Assembly (NCBI RefSeq): GCF_022829515.1
Contig: NZ_JAKSYL010000227.1
Location: forward strand, 62,001 to 126,000
DNA from: Methylobacterium sp. J-048
Lineage (GTDB): Bacteria; Pseudomonadota; Alphaproteobacteria; Rhizobiales; Beijerinckiaceae
Length of the DNA: 64,000 nt
Reading direction: 5' to 3'
Made by a program: the position numbers and the translations under genes. Shown one piece after another: positions 18,901-27,271 of the stretch; within the stretch, counting starts at the first letter, position 1, and every line of letters starts with the position of its first letter. Under the pieces are notes generated by a model. It did no database searches and was not told the origin of the DNA. It worked only from the letters and a program-made list of their open reading frames with translations.

Positions 18901-19368
18901 ATGCGCCTCGAATATTTCGAGATGATCGATTCCGTGCGGCTCCTCGACCGGGCCGCCGGCCGGATCGAGGCGCTCGCCCGGGTGCCGCTGGAGAGCCCCG
19001 TGTTCGAGGGGCACTTCCCCGGCCATCCGCTGGTGCCCGGCGTGCTGCTGACCGAGACGATGGCGCAGGCCTCGGGCTACCTCGTGCTCGCCCATCTCGA
19101 CTTCACCCGGATGCCGTTCCTGACCGGGGTGGACAAGGCCCGGTTCCGGTCCTTCGTGGGGCCCGGCGCCGAGCTCGTGGTCACAGCTACTCTGGAGCAT
19201 GACGGCTCGGGCTACGCCGTGACCAAGGCCGCGATCAGCCACGACGGCAAGGCGCTCTGCGACGCCGAGCTGCGCTTCCGCACCATGCCGTTCCCGGACG
19301 GGCTCGACGCGCCGATGCGGGCGCGAGCCCGGGCGATCGGCCTGTTCTCGGACCCAGTGCAGTCATGA
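18901..19368 (+). CDS. fabZXL: FabZ-type 3-hydroxyacyl-ACP dehydratase of the AcpXL system
   Basis: 155 residues, hot-dog fold. Catalytic His38 in EGHFPGHPLVPG and Glu52 in TETMAQASGY are both present, as in FabZ. Its position directly after acpXL suggests it dehydrates very long-chain intermediates on AcpXL. ATG at 18901. Its stop overlaps the start of the next gene by 4 bases (ATGA), indicating translational coupling. Confidence 0.9.
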   Translation: MRLEYFEMIDSVRLLDRAAGRIEALARVPLESPVFEGHFPGHPLVPGVLLTETMAQASGYLVLAHLDFTRMPFLTGVDKARFRSFVGPGAELVVTATLEHDGSGYAVTKAAISHDGKALCDAELRFRTMPFPDGLDAPMRARARAIGLFSDPVQS

Positions 19369-20495
19369 GCCGCCCGGTCCTCGTCACCGGTCTCGGCCTC
19401 GTCTCCTGTGCGGGCGAGGGGATCGAGGCGCATCTCGCCGCCCTCGACGCCGGCGCTGCGCCCCGGACCGACACCGAGACCTTCGCGCCCTATTGCGTGC
19501 ATCCCGCGCCGCCGATCGCCTGGGACGGACAGATCCCCAAGCGCAGCGACCAGCGCCAGATGGAGGCGTGGCAGCGGCTCGGCGTCTACGCCGCCGGACT
19601 CGCCCTCGACTCCGCCGGTGTGAAGGACGATGCCGCCCTCAAACAGGCGCTCCATCTCGTGGTGGCGGCCGGCGGTGGCGAGCGCGACTATGCGGTCGAC
19701 GGCGCGATCCTCACGGGCCTGCGCGATGCCGCCGATCCGGGCGCCTACCTGAACGAGCGGCTGCAGAACGACCTCCGGCCGACGCTGTTCCTGGCCCAGC
19801 TCTCGAACCTGCTCGCCGGCAACATCGCGATCGTGCACGGCGTCACGGGCGCCTCGCGCACCTTCATGGGTGAGGAATCGGCCGGCGTCGATGCGCTGCG
19901 GATCGCGCAGGCGCGGGTCGCCTCGGGGCAGATCGACGCGATCCTGGTCGGCGGATCCTACAGCGCCGAGCGGCCGGACGTGCTGGTAGTCCACGAAATG
20001 GGCGGCTACTTGGCCCGGGCGCCCTACCGCCCGGTGTTCGAGCGGGCCGATGCGGCGCCTGGCTTCATCCTGGGGAGCTGCGCCGCCTTCCTGATGCTGG
20101 AATCCGAGGCGCACGCCGCCGCCCGCGGGGCCCGGGCGCTCGCCCGGCTGGACCGGGTGGCGAGCGATCGCACGCGGCGCATCCCCGGCAGCGTCGCCGC
20201 CAGCCTCGAAGCGCTCTGGCCGCAGGCCGGCCTCACGGCGCCTGACCGCATCCTGTCCGGAGCCACCGGAGTCGCACCGATCACCTTGGAGGAGCAGGAC
20301 GCGCTCGCGCGGCTTGCGCCCGATGCCGGCCTTCACGCCCTCGGTGACGTGATCGGGCACGGGCTCGAGGTCGTCGCCCCGCTCGGAGCGGCGCTCGCCG
20401 CAGGCCTCGTGGCGGCCGGATCGGCCCGCGAGGTGGCGGTGACGACGGTCGGCCATCGCCGGGGCGAAGGCGTGCTGCGCCTGGTTCCGGCCTGA
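19365..20495 (+). CDS. fabF2XL: Ketosynthase-like protein (FabF2XL type) lacking the catalytic Cys
   Basis: 376 residues, thiolase/ketosynthase fold (MSRPVLVTGLGLVSCAGEG; IDAILVGGSYSAERP). By alignment on the GV..AL..A...GQIDA..VGG helix, the position of the active-site Cys is Glu171 (MGEESAGVDAL). The first catalytic His region is replaced by LSGATGV; the second, GDVIGHGLEVVAPLGAALA, is kept. It therefore resembles a chain-length-factor subunit (in which Cys is Gln) more than an active FabF. It would need a catalytic partner, FabF1XL in rhizobia, which is not in this window. ATG overlaps fabZXL. Confidence 0.85.
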   Translation: MSRPVLVTGLGLVSCAGEGIEAHLAALDAGAAPRTDTETFAPYCVHPAPPIAWDGQIPKRSDQRQMEAWQRLGVYAAGLALDSAGVKDDAALKQALHLVVAAGGGERDYAVDGAILTGLRDAADPGAYLNERLQNDLRPTLFLAQLSNLLAGNIAIVHGVTGASRTFMGEESAGVDALRIAQARVASGQIDAILVGGSYSAERPDVLVVHEMGGYLARAPYRPVFERADAAPGFILGSCAAFLMLESEAHAAARGARALARLDRVASDRTRRIPGSVAASLEALWPQAGLTAPDRILSGATGVAPITLEEQDALARLAPDAGLHALGDVIGHGLEVVAPLGAALAAGLVAAGSAREVAVTTVGHRRGEGVLRLVPA

Positions 20496-20840
20496 CCCGC
20501 GCCCGAAGCCGGGCTTGCGGATCGGCGCAGCCAGATCATCGACGATTCGGCGGCCCTGGCTATCTGTCTGACGGCGCGGATCTTCTGGCGACGTCACGCG
20601 TCTATGTCGGTCGATAATATCCTTGTCGCGTCGATCCTGGTTCCGGCCGAAATATTTCTTCGGACTTGCCAATGCGTCGCCGAAGGTCTATCTCAATTTC
20701 ATCGGCACGTGTCCGGATATCTTGGACCGTTACGCCTTCGCAGGGCGGTTCTGACTTTCCTATCGCTATCGGTCGATACCGGCATTCGCTTCCAGAGCGG
20801 GTGCCATCTCTCACGACGCCTGCGAAGATCGAGGAATTCC
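20496..20840 (+). other. Long leader/intergenic region before the cold-shock gene
   Basis: 345 bases, less GC-rich than the genes around it. Co-directional with cspA, so a long structured 5' untranslated region of the kind known for cold-shock mRNAs is plausible. No promoter could be fixed; short open frames through it have no recognisable product. Confidence 0.4.
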
Positions 20841-21050
20841 ATGAGCACCGGAACCGTCAAGTGGTTCAACGAGACCAAGGGCTACGGCTTCATCCAGCCG
20901 GATGACGGCGGCAAGGACGTGTTCGTGCACGTCTCGGCTGTCGAGCGCGCCGGCCTGCGCGGCCTGAACGAGGGCCAGAAGGTCTCCTACGAGCTGGAAA
21001 CCGATCGCCGCAGCGGCAAGGAATCCGCTGGCCAGCTCCAGACGGTCTGA
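20841..21050 (+). CDS. Cold-shock domain protein (CspA family)
   Basis: 69 residues, a complete single cold-shock domain: [16 protein letters not shown] (RNP1) and [10 protein letters not shown] (RNP2), ending [11 protein letters not shown]. Binds single-stranded nucleic acid as an RNA chaperone; whether it is cold-induced cannot be told from the sequence. ATG at 20841 with GAGGAA 6 bases upstream. A hairpin follows at 21074. Confidence 0.95.
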   Translation: MSTGTVKWFNETKGYGFIQPDDGGKDVFVHVSAVERAGLRGLNEGQKVSYELETDRRSGKESAGQLQTV

Positions 21051-21073
21051 TCGCCGCTTCGCCGGCCTTTGTC

Positions 21074-21099
21074 GAAGCCGCTCCTGAGGGAGCGGCTTC
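21074..21099 (+). terminator. Hairpin after the cold-shock gene
   Basis: 11-bp stem GAAGCCGCTCC/GGAGCGGCTTC with a 4-nt loop, followed by TTCGC only, so it is a weak intrinsic terminator or an mRNA 3' stabiliser. Confidence 0.65.
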
Positions 21100-21160
21100 T
21101 TCGCATTCAAATTCGATTTCGGGACGACGGCGGCCCGCCGCGCCCAACTCAGGAGTGTCT

Positions 21161-21529
21161 GTGAGCTTTCCGAACAAGCAAGGCGTCGTCGATCGACTGG
21201 AGGCCGCCGCCAAGGCGCGGTCCGAGATGCTGGCCCGCTTCCGGGCCCGCCCGACTGCCGATGATCCGGCCGTTCTCGCCCGTCAGTCCGCACGCCGCGC
21301 CGTGGTCGATGCCCGTGAGGCCCGTGCGGCCGAGCGTGCCGCCCAGCGCGAGGCGGAACTTGCCCGTGCCGCCGCCCAGGCCGAGGCCGAGCGTCAGGCC
21401 GAGGCCGAGCGCAAGCTGGCGGAGCAGCTCGCCGCCCAGGAGCGTGCCAAGGCCCTCCAGGCCGAGCAGAAGCTTCAGCGCGATGCGCGCTACCTTGCCC
21501 GCAAGGCCAAGGCAGCCAAGAAGCGCTAA
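21161..21529 (+). CDS. Coiled-coil charged protein (DUF6481-like)
   Basis: 122 residues, almost all helical: repeated Ala-Glu-Arg heptads (REARAAERAAQREAELARAAAQ) ending in a basic tail (RDARYLARKAKAAKKR). The N-terminus SFPNKQGVVDRLEAAAKARSEMLARFRARP agrees with small DUF6481 proteins of Methylobacterium and relatives (from memory). Function unknown; the basic tail suggests nucleic acid or ribosome contact. GTG at 21161 chosen, with AGGAG 5 bases upstream; GTG at 21155 overlaps that site. Confidence 0.75.
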   Translation: MSFPNKQGVVDRLEAAAKARSEMLARFRARPTADDPAVLARQSARRAVVDAREARAAERAAQREAELARAAAQAEAERQAEAERKLAEQLAAQERAKALQAEQKLQRDARYLARKAKAAKKR

Positions 21530-21663
21530 GGTCTCGACGCCGACGTGGCAGCCAATCCGGCACGCGGGCGGGTGAGAATTAAAGACATTGGGGGCCGGTC
21601 CGATCGCGACACGGTCGGACACCCTCGAGCGCCCCGTTCGAGACCCCGCCACAGGAGCTTGGC

Positions 21664-21864
21664 ATGACCCACAAATTCAAGATCGGCCAGCGCGTCTGCC
21701 GGGTGCAGCTCGGACTTCCGGGCGACAAGGGTGGCGGCGAGGTCTTCGAGATTTTGCGGCTCATGCCGGAGGATCAGACCGGCGAGCGTTCCTACCGGAT
21801 CCGGACGGAAGGCGGCGAGCGGGCGATCCGCGAAAGTGAGCTGGTCGCCGTCAGCCGTCTCTGA
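21664..21864 (+). CDS. Small conserved-looking hypothetical protein
   Basis: 66 residues, not recognised. It reads as a small beta-barrel-like domain: FKIGQRVCRVQLG, GGEVFEILRLMPED, RSYRIRTEGGERAIRESEL, resembling short proteins that accompany Rhizobiales genomes and contain a single SH3-like fold (inference). ATG at 21664 with AGGAG 6 bases upstream. Ends 12 bases from the convergent acetyltransferase gene. Confidence 0.75.
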   Translation: MTHKFKIGQRVCRVQLGLPGDKGGGEVFEILRLMPEDQTGERSYRIRTEGGERAIRESELVAVSRL

Positions 21865-21876
21865 TCGGCCATCGAT

Positions 21877-22365
21877 TCAGAGCGCCCTGAACATAACCAG
21901 GGCGTCGACAGCGCCGAGCCCCGGATGCCGAAAGGCGCTCGGGAGCCGGCCGACCACATCGAAGCCGAGGCTCTGCCAAAGCCGAACGGCTCGATTGTTG
22001 GTCGAAACCACGAAGTTGAATTGCATCGCCGAGAAGCCGCGCGCGCGTGCCCGATCGAGGGCGTGTTCGCCCATGGCCCGACCGAGGCCGCGTCCGGCGG
22101 CAGCCTCACCGGTCATGAAGCCGCAATTGGCGACATGGGACCCGCCGCCCGCCTGATTGGCGCGCAGGTAGTAGGTGCCGAGTAACCGTCCATCCTGTTC
22201 CGCCACAAAAGTCTCGCGGTCGGTACCCGTCCAGTAGGCGACGGCGTCGGCCTCACTGAGCTGGGGATCGAGCGCGTAAGTCTCGCCCGCCCGGATGGTC
22301 GGCACGATGATCCGGGCAATCGCTGCGTGGTCCGATGCGTAGGCCGGCCGGATCTCCAGGCTCAC
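21877..22365 (-). CDS. GNAT family N-acetyltransferase
   Basis: 162 residues, a complete GNAT domain: acetyl-CoA pyrophosphate loop around [16 protein letters not shown] (R/Q-x-x-G-x-G/A), followed by [29 protein letters not shown]. Transfers acetyl groups from acetyl-CoA; the substrate is unknown. It starts inside the end of nadK (4-base overlap), so the two are translationally coupled. Confidence 0.88.
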   Translation of the reverse strand: MSLEIRPAYASDHAAIARIIVPTIRAGETYALDPQLSEADAVAYWTGTDRETFVAEQDGRLLGTYYLRANQAGGGSHVANCGFMTGEAAAGRGLGRAMGEHALDRARARGFSAMQFNFVVSTNNRAVRLWQSLGFDVVGRLPSAFRHPGLGAVDALVMFRAL

Positions 22366-23129
22366 CCGAATTGCTCCCGCAAAATGCGCTCGTCGAGGCT
22401 GTGCCCGGGATCGTGCAGCAGCACGAGTTCGGTGTTGCGATCGAGCGAGGTCTCCACCGTGCAGACCCGGCGGAACTCGGTATGGTCGGCCACCGCCGCC
22501 ACCGGGCGATGGGGGGCGTCGAGCACGTCGATCCGGATCCGGGCGTAATCCGGCAGCAGCGCGCCGCGCCAGCGCCGGGGACGGAAGGCCGAGATCGGCG
22601 TCAGCGCGAGCAGCTTCGCGTCGAGGGGCAGGATCGGGCCGCCGACGGAGAGATTGTAGGCGGTCGAGCCGGCGGCCGTGGCGACCAGCACCCCGTCGGC
22701 GATCAGCAGGTCGAGGCGGACATGCCCATCGACGGCGATCTTCAGCTTGGCGGTCTGATGCGTCTGGCGCAGCAGATAGACCTCGTTGATCGCCCGCGCC
22801 CGGTGGCTGCGGCCCTCGGTGTCGACCACGTCCATCACCAGGGGATGGATGACGCTGCGCTGGGCGGCGTCGAGGTGCTCCAAAAGGTCGTCGTCGCGGA
22901 ACTCGTTCATCAGGAAGCCGACCGTGCCGCGGTTCATCCCGTAGATCGGCTTCGGATGATCCATGAACCGGTGCAGCACCTGCAGCATCAACCCGTCGCC
23001 GCCGAGCGCCACGACGACATCCGCCTCTTCCGGCGGGACATGGTCGTAGCGCCGCATCAGGGCGGCGGCGGCTTCCCGGGCGTAGCCGGTAGGGCTCGCC
23101 ACGAAGGCGATCTTCTTGGTTGACGGCAT
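22362..23129 (-). CDS. nadK: NAD kinase
   Basis: 255 residues. Phosphorylates NAD to NADP. Signature [13 protein letters not shown] (GGDG near residue 43) and the second conserved segment [14 protein letters not shown], with NEVYLLR as the NE motif. Cytoplasmic. ATG at 23129 ([10 protein letters not shown]). Forms a two-gene unit with the acetyltransferase downstream. Confidence 0.94.
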   Translation of the reverse strand: MPSTKKIAFVASPTGYAREAAAALMRRYDHVPPEEADVVVALGGDGLMLQVLHRFMDHPKPIYGMNRGTVGFLMNEFRDDDLLEHLDAAQRSVIHPLVMDVVDTEGRSHRARAINEVYLLRQTHQTAKLKIAVDGHVRLDLLIADGVLVATAAGSTAYNLSVGGPILPLDAKLLALTPISAFRPRRWRGALLPDYARIRIDVLDAPHRPVAAVADHTEFRRVCTVETSLDRNTELVLLHDPGHSLDERILREQFG

Positions 23130-23275
23130 GGCGTCAGGCGCCGCTTGGCGGGTGCGTCGGGGTCGCGATGGGGGTCACGTCACGGCTCCAGTCTGATGAG
23201 CGAACCGCCCGGTTGACGTCGGTGCCCCGCATGCGTCTCACTCGTCCGGCACATGCGCGATCTCGGAGGCATAGC

Positions 23276-23626
23276 ATGGAGCGTCCGCTCCTCGTCTACA
23301 CCACCTTTCCCGATGCCGCCTCCGCGCTGAATATCGGCGAGGCCCTGGTCCGCGAGCGCCTGATCGCCTGCATCAACGTCCTGCCCGGGATGCTCTCGGT
23401 CTACAGCTGGAAGGGCGCGGTGGAGCGGGGCGAAGAGGTCGCGGCGATCCTCAAGAGCCGCGAGGGCCTGGCCGACATCCTGTCGGCCGCCCTGAAGGCG
23501 AGGCACCCCTACGAGACGCCGATCATCCTGCATCTCCCGGTCGCCGGTGCCGATGCCGACACGGCGGCCTGGATCCTGTCGGAGACCGGAGCCGGCGGAC
23601 CTGGCCGTCCGCCTCAGCAGCCCTGA
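23276..23626 (+). CDS. cutA: CutA-type divalent cation tolerance protein
   Basis: 116 residues with the CutA trimer fold signatures: ALVRERLIACINVLPGMLSVYSWKG and KARHPYETPIILHLPV. Reported to affect copper tolerance in E. coli, though its biochemical role is debated. ATG at 23276 with GGAGG 6 bases upstream. The last 13 bases overlap the convergent hexapeptide gene. Confidence 0.92.
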   Translation: MERPLLVYTTFPDAASALNIGEALVRERLIACINVLPGMLSVYSWKGAVERGEEVAAILKSREGLADILSAALKARHPYETPIILHLPVAGADADTAAWILSETGAGGPGRPPQQP

Positions 23627-24231
23627 TCGATCAGCCCGAGGCGCGGCACGATGGCGTGTCGGTCGATCACCGCGCCCGGGGCGATCACGGCATTGGCGCC
23701 GATCTGGGCGCCGTCGCCGACCAGCGCCCCGAACTTGCCAGTTCCCGTCTCAATCAGCCGGCCGCCCAACCGGAGGACGATCGGGCGGTCCGGCGCCTCA
23801 TTGCGGTGATTGGCGATGATCGCGCCGGCTTCGACGTTGACGTTGGCGCCGAGGATGCTGTCGCCGACGAAGTTGAAATGGGCGGCGGCCGCGCCGGCGA
23901 ACAGAAAGGCGGATTTCAGCTCGGCACCGGGGCCGATCGTGCAATCCGCTTCCAGCCAGCAGCCACCACGCAGGTAGGCGCCGGTCGCCACGAGGCAGCC
24001 CGGCCCGATGATCGCCGGCGGTTTCACGGTGGCGCCGGCTTCCACGATCGCCTGTGCGTGGATCGCCACGCCGTTCCCGACCCGGTAGGTCTCGTCCAGG
24101 CCGGCGATGCGTTCGGCGATCAGCGTCGCCGCCCGGGCCGTGATCGCCCAGGGCGTCAGGCCAAGCGCCCGCAGCCATGAGGCGGGGTAGCACGCGATGA
24201 GGTCGCGCAGGTCCGGGATGTCGTCAGCCAT
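23614..24231 (-). CDS. Left-handed beta-helix (hexapeptide repeat) protein
   Basis: 205 residues. An N-terminal helical part (MADDIPDLRDLIACYPASWLRAL) is followed by hexapeptide repeats from about residue 60 (IHAQAIVEAGATVKPPAIIGPG; GANVNVEAGAIIANH; GDGAQIGANAVIAPGAVI), as in GlmU/LpxA-type acyl- and acetyltransferase domains. There is no nucleotidyltransferase domain. Probably an acyl/acetyltransferase of unknown substrate. ATG at 24231 with AGGA 6 bases upstream. Confidence 0.85.
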   Translation of the reverse strand: MADDIPDLRDLIACYPASWLRALGLTPWAITARAATLIAERIAGLDETYRVGNGVAIHAQAIVEAGATVKPPAIIGPGCLVATGAYLRGGCWLEADCTIGPGAELKSAFLFAGAAAAHFNFVGDSILGANVNVEAGAIIANHRNEAPDRPIVLRLGGRLIETGTGKFGALVGDGAQIGANAVIAPGAVIDRHAIVPRLGLIDQGC

Positions 24232-24396
24232 GGTCGGTCCTGGAGTCGCGGCGGTGAGGATCCGCGGCTTGGCCCCCGATCCTGTCAGCCTGCGTCCGAT
24301 GATGCCAGCCGCCTGCGCCGGGAGGATGAGTGAAGATCTGAGTTCATGGGGACGCGCGCCGCCACGAACACCCTGCGAAGCCCGACAAGACATGAT

Positions 24397-24425
24397 TTGA
24401 TAAGACTCGGTAGATTTGAGATAAT
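24397..24425 (+). promoter_or_regulatory. Sigma-70-like promoter
   Basis: TTGATA (24397-24402), 17-base spacer, GATAAT (24420-24425), a near-perfect housekeeping promoter in a conspicuously AT-rich patch (about 24390-24475) of GC-rich DNA. The next gene starts 113 bases downstream. A hairpin (TTCGACGT 24506-24513 with ACGTCGAA 24527-24534) abuts its start codon and may limit translation. Confidence 0.6.
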
Positions 24426-24537
24426 ATTGTCATTTATTCCTTGGTATTACAGCCAAACAATTTGGCTCTGGTGGCGGCTGCGACTATATGGTCTATGGCG
24501 TCGTCTTCGACGTCGTGAACTCTGGGACGTCGAAACC

Positions 24538-25146
24538 ATGATGTCATTCAAGAAAGCCTGCCGCATCGCGATGGTGCTGCTGGCTTCCGTCGCGAGCGGG
24601 ACGAGTGCCTCCGCGGCCGGGGGCAGGCCGAACGAGCCGCTGATGACCATCGAGGCGGCCCCGTCGGGGCCGGCCGGCCTCACCGCGTCCAACCCACCCG
24701 CCCTCCGCTACGGCACCCTCTACGCGGATGCCAAGGGCCAGAGCCACGTCCAATATTGCGACCTGAAGAACTTCATCTTCAAGAGCTACGCGCCGCCCGC
24801 AGCCCCGCAATATGTCGGCTTCCCGCCGGGCGAGGTCGCGTCGATCAAGTACGCGATCCTGCCGGTCGGCTATGTCGGCACCTGGCACACCGCCCCCGGG
24901 CCGCAATGGGTGATCACCCTGTCGGGGCGCTGGTCGGTCGAGGCGACGGACGGCTCCGTGCTGGAGCAGGGGCCGGGCGAGGTCGAGTTCAACGCCGATA
25001 CCGGGTCGACCCCGCAGGGGCCGGAGGGCCATGTCGGCCACCTCACCCGCCAGGTCGGCGACGTGCCCAACGTCCAGCTGATCGTGTCGCTGAAGCCCCG
25101 CAAGGGCAAGCGCTCGGTCGAGCCATGCCAGCCGACCGCGCGGTGA
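24538..25146 (+). CDS. Exported cupin-like protein
   Basis: 202 residues. Signal peptide (KKACRIAMVLLASVASGTSASA, cleavage after ASA) then a single beta-barrel with cupin-like strands: KYAILPVGYVGTWHTAPGPQWVITLSGRWSVEATDGSVLEQGPGEVEF. A possible metal-binding His is in WHTAPG, but the canonical cupin HxH...E pattern is incomplete. Periplasmic, function unknown. ATG ATG at 24538/24541 without a clear Shine-Dalgarno; a stem-loop lies directly upstream. Confidence 0.78.
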   Translation: MMSFKKACRIAMVLLASVASGTSASAAGGRPNEPLMTIEAAPSGPAGLTASNPPALRYGTLYADAKGQSHVQYCDLKNFIFKSYAPPAAPQYVGFPPGEVASIKYAILPVGYVGTWHTAPGPQWVITLSGRWSVEATDGSVLEQGPGEVEFNADTGSTPQGPEGHVGHLTRQVGDVPNVQLIVSLKPRKGKRSVEPCQPTAR

Positions 25147-25217
25147 TCGTCCAGCTTGCCTGAGCGCCGACATGAGCCATCCGGCGGACCCGCTCCGCCG
25201 GACCATCAAAAAAAAGT

Positions 25218-26354
25218 TCAGGCGCCGCTGACCGGGTAGGTGCGGCCCTTCCAGGTGGCCGCGCCGGCACGTCCGCCCCGCAGCAGCACGTTCCACTGGA
25301 TCGCCAACGCCACCAGCACGGCCGCCGGGTGGAGCGGGATCGTCGCCAGCGGCGCGCGGACCGCGACGGTGATCGCCGTCCGGGTCGCGAGCGACAGCGC
25401 GAAGGCCGCGGCGGACGCTGTCAGGGCCGGGGGCGGGATCAGGCCGAGCAGGCCCGCCAGCACGAGGAGCGGGGGCAGGATCTGACCGCAGCCGAGAAGC
25501 ACGGTCCAGACCGGCAGGGCTCGGGGTGTGGCCATGCCCTCGTGCGCGTTCTTGGAGAACCCCGCCCAGGCCTCCAAAAAACCCCGATACATCCGGCAAG
25601 TCGCAAGTCCAGCTGCGGCCACCAGATCGGTCCGGTAGCCTGCCGCGCGCAGGAGCCGCGGCAGGCGCACGCCGTCGTGCAGGAAGGCGCGGATCGCGCC
25701 GTGGCCGCCGATCGCCGTATAGGCCGCGCGCTCGAACAGGATGAGCTGGCCGCAGGCCGCGCCCAGGGCCGGATCGGACCGGCGGCGCATCAGGGGAACG
25801 GGCAGGAAACCGACGAGCAGGAAGTCGATCATCGGCACGGTGAGCAGCTCGCCCGGGGTCTCGGTGCGCTGCCGCGGTACGCCGCTGACCAGGGCCGCGC
25901 CGACGCGCCGGGCCCGGGCAGCGAGCGCTGCGGCGGCCTCGGGCTCCAGGCGGACATCCGCGTCGATGAACAGGAGATGGCGGCCGTTGGCGAGCCCGGC
26001 GATGTGGGCGCAGGCGTGGTTCTTGCCGGTCCAGCCCTCGGGCAGCGGCGGCACCGGGACGACGCTCAGGCGCGGGTCGCCGATCGCCCGCACGATCTCG
26101 GCGGTGCCGTCCATGGAATGGTCGTCGCCGACGATCACCTCCACGGGCACGTCGGTGCTGGCGAGCGCGGCCCGCACGGTCCCGGCGATGTTGCCCGCTT
26201 CGTTGCGTGCCGGGATCAGGATCGAGACCAGGCCGGGATCCGCTTCCGGCACCGGCCGACGCAGCGCGAACAGGTTTACCGCCGTCAGCACGGCGGGGAG
26301 GAGGGCGGCGAGCAGGCACAGCGCGGCCAGGGCCGTGAGGATCAGGTCGGTCAT
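25218..26354 (-). CDS. Family 2 glycosyltransferase of the carotenoid cluster (CrtQ-like)
   Basis: 378 residues. Catalytic GT-A domain: VSILIPARNEAGNIAGTV, VGDDHSMDGT, GWTGKNHACA, LLFIDADVRLEP (DxD), then QxxRW-like region VRLPRLLRAAGYRTD and C-terminal membrane helices (VLLGCGQILPPLLVLAGLLGLI; AAVLVALAIQWNVLL). An N-terminal helix anchors it. Similar in plan to CrtQ, which glucosylates a C30 carotenoid acid; HpnB-like proteins share this plan. The role is inferred from neighbours. ATG at 26354 with GGAGG upstream. Last gene of the leftward carotenoid run. Confidence 0.8.
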   Translation of the reverse strand: MTDLILTALAALCLLAALLPAVLTAVNLFALRRPVPEADPGLVSILIPARNEAGNIAGTVRAALASTDVPVEVIVGDDHSMDGTAEIVRAIGDPRLSVVPVPPLPEGWTGKNHACAHIAGLANGRHLLFIDADVRLEPEAAAALAARARRVGAALVSGVPRQRTETPGELLTVPMIDFLLVGFLPVPLMRRRSDPALGAACGQLILFERAAYTAIGGHGAIRAFLHDGVRLPRLLRAAGYRTDLVAAAGLATCRMYRGFLEAWAGFSKNAHEGMATPRALPVWTVLLGCGQILPPLLVLAGLLGLIPPPALTASAAAFALSLATRTAITVAVRAPLATIPLHPAAVLVALAIQWNVLLRGGRAGAATWKGRTYPVSGA

Positions 26355-26409
26355 CGCCTCCGCCGAAGTAAGGCATCGTCGGCATCCGGCCGCGACGCGC
26401 CTGACATAA

Positions 26410-27168
26410 TCATGCGGCGCGATCGTGCCCATCGCCCGCGTGATGGGCCGGATCGAAGCGGCGGCCGGCCAGCCGGGCCGCGAGGCGCCGCCAGAGGTCG
26501 TAGACGCCGCCGACGCCCTTGCGGCCCGCGACCAGAGCCCGAAAGCGCTCCGGCTCGCGGCTGATCACGTCGCTGCTGAGCCGGTCGAGGGTCGCGGTCA
26601 GGTCGCCCTCCAGCCGGGCGAGCCGCGCGGGCCGCGGCAGGGCCGCCAGCTCGGCGCCTGGAATCCCTCGCCCGAAGGCCGCGAAGGCCTCGGCGCCGCG
26701 CTCGTCCCAGAACGCGTATTCGAGGGCGAGCGGCACGAACAGCGCGTCGGGGGCGAGTTCGGCGAGGCGGGCCACGCCCGGGCGCAGGCCGAGGGGCCGG
26801 ACCCGGGTGTCCACGAAGCGGCCCTGCGCGGTGATCCAGAGGGCCGTGTCGGAGCGCGCCAGGATCGCCCGCGCTGCGGCCAGGAACTGGGCGGCGCCCC
26901 GGGGGGTGTCGAGATCGACCCCGAAGGCGCCGATCCGCTCGAACACCCGGTAGCGCGCCAGCATGGCGGCGTCGAACGGGGCCCGGTTCTCGCGCTTCGG
27001 ATAGAGCTGGCCGGACAACACGATGATCACCGCGGCATCCCACCAGGCGGGGTGGTTGCAGTAGATCACCAGCGGGCCGGGATGGCTCGGGGCCAGCTTT
27101 TCGCTCCAGAGCGGCATCCGCAGGGCATCGAAGTGCCGGTGCAGGTAGCGCTCGAACCACGCCTCCAT
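26410..27168 (-). CDS. PlsC-like acyltransferase of the carotenoid cluster
   Basis: 252 residues. NHPAWWD near residue 37 is the NHx4D catalytic motif of glycerol-phosphate-type acyltransferases, with ITAQGRFVDTRVRPLGLRPGVARLA as the second block. In the context of two CrtI-family enzymes and a glycosyltransferase it may acylate the sugar of a carotenoid glycoside, as CrtO does in staphyloxanthin formation; this is inference, and it could instead act in lipid synthesis. ATG at 27168. 55 bases upstream of the glycosyltransferase gene. Confidence 0.8.
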   Translation of the reverse strand: MEAWFERYLHRHFDALRMPLWSEKLAPSHPGPLVIYCNHPAWWDAAVIIVLSGQLYPKRENRAPFDAAMLARYRVFERIGAFGVDLDTPRGAAQFLAAARAILARSDTALWITAQGRFVDTRVRPLGLRPGVARLAELAPDALFVPLALEYAFWDERGAEAFAAFGRGIPGAELAALPRPARLARLEGDLTATLDRLSSDVISREPERFRALVAGRKGVGGVYDLWRRLAARLAGRRFDPAHHAGDGHDRAA

Positions 27169-27232
27169 GAAGCGGCGGATCAGGGGGGAGACCGGGAGCA
27201 GGGGAGTGGCCGCTGCGGGTCGCCGCAGTTTT

Positions 27233-27254
27233 CCTCCCCCGCAGTGGGGGGAGG
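27233..27254. repeat. Single REP-like palindrome
   Basis: CCTCCCCC/GGGGGAGG hairpin between the acyltransferase and CrtI-like genes, related to the units at 5972-6077. It lies about 65 bases upstream of the acyltransferase start. Confidence 0.7.
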
Positions 27255-27271
27255 GGATGGCGATGCGGGTG

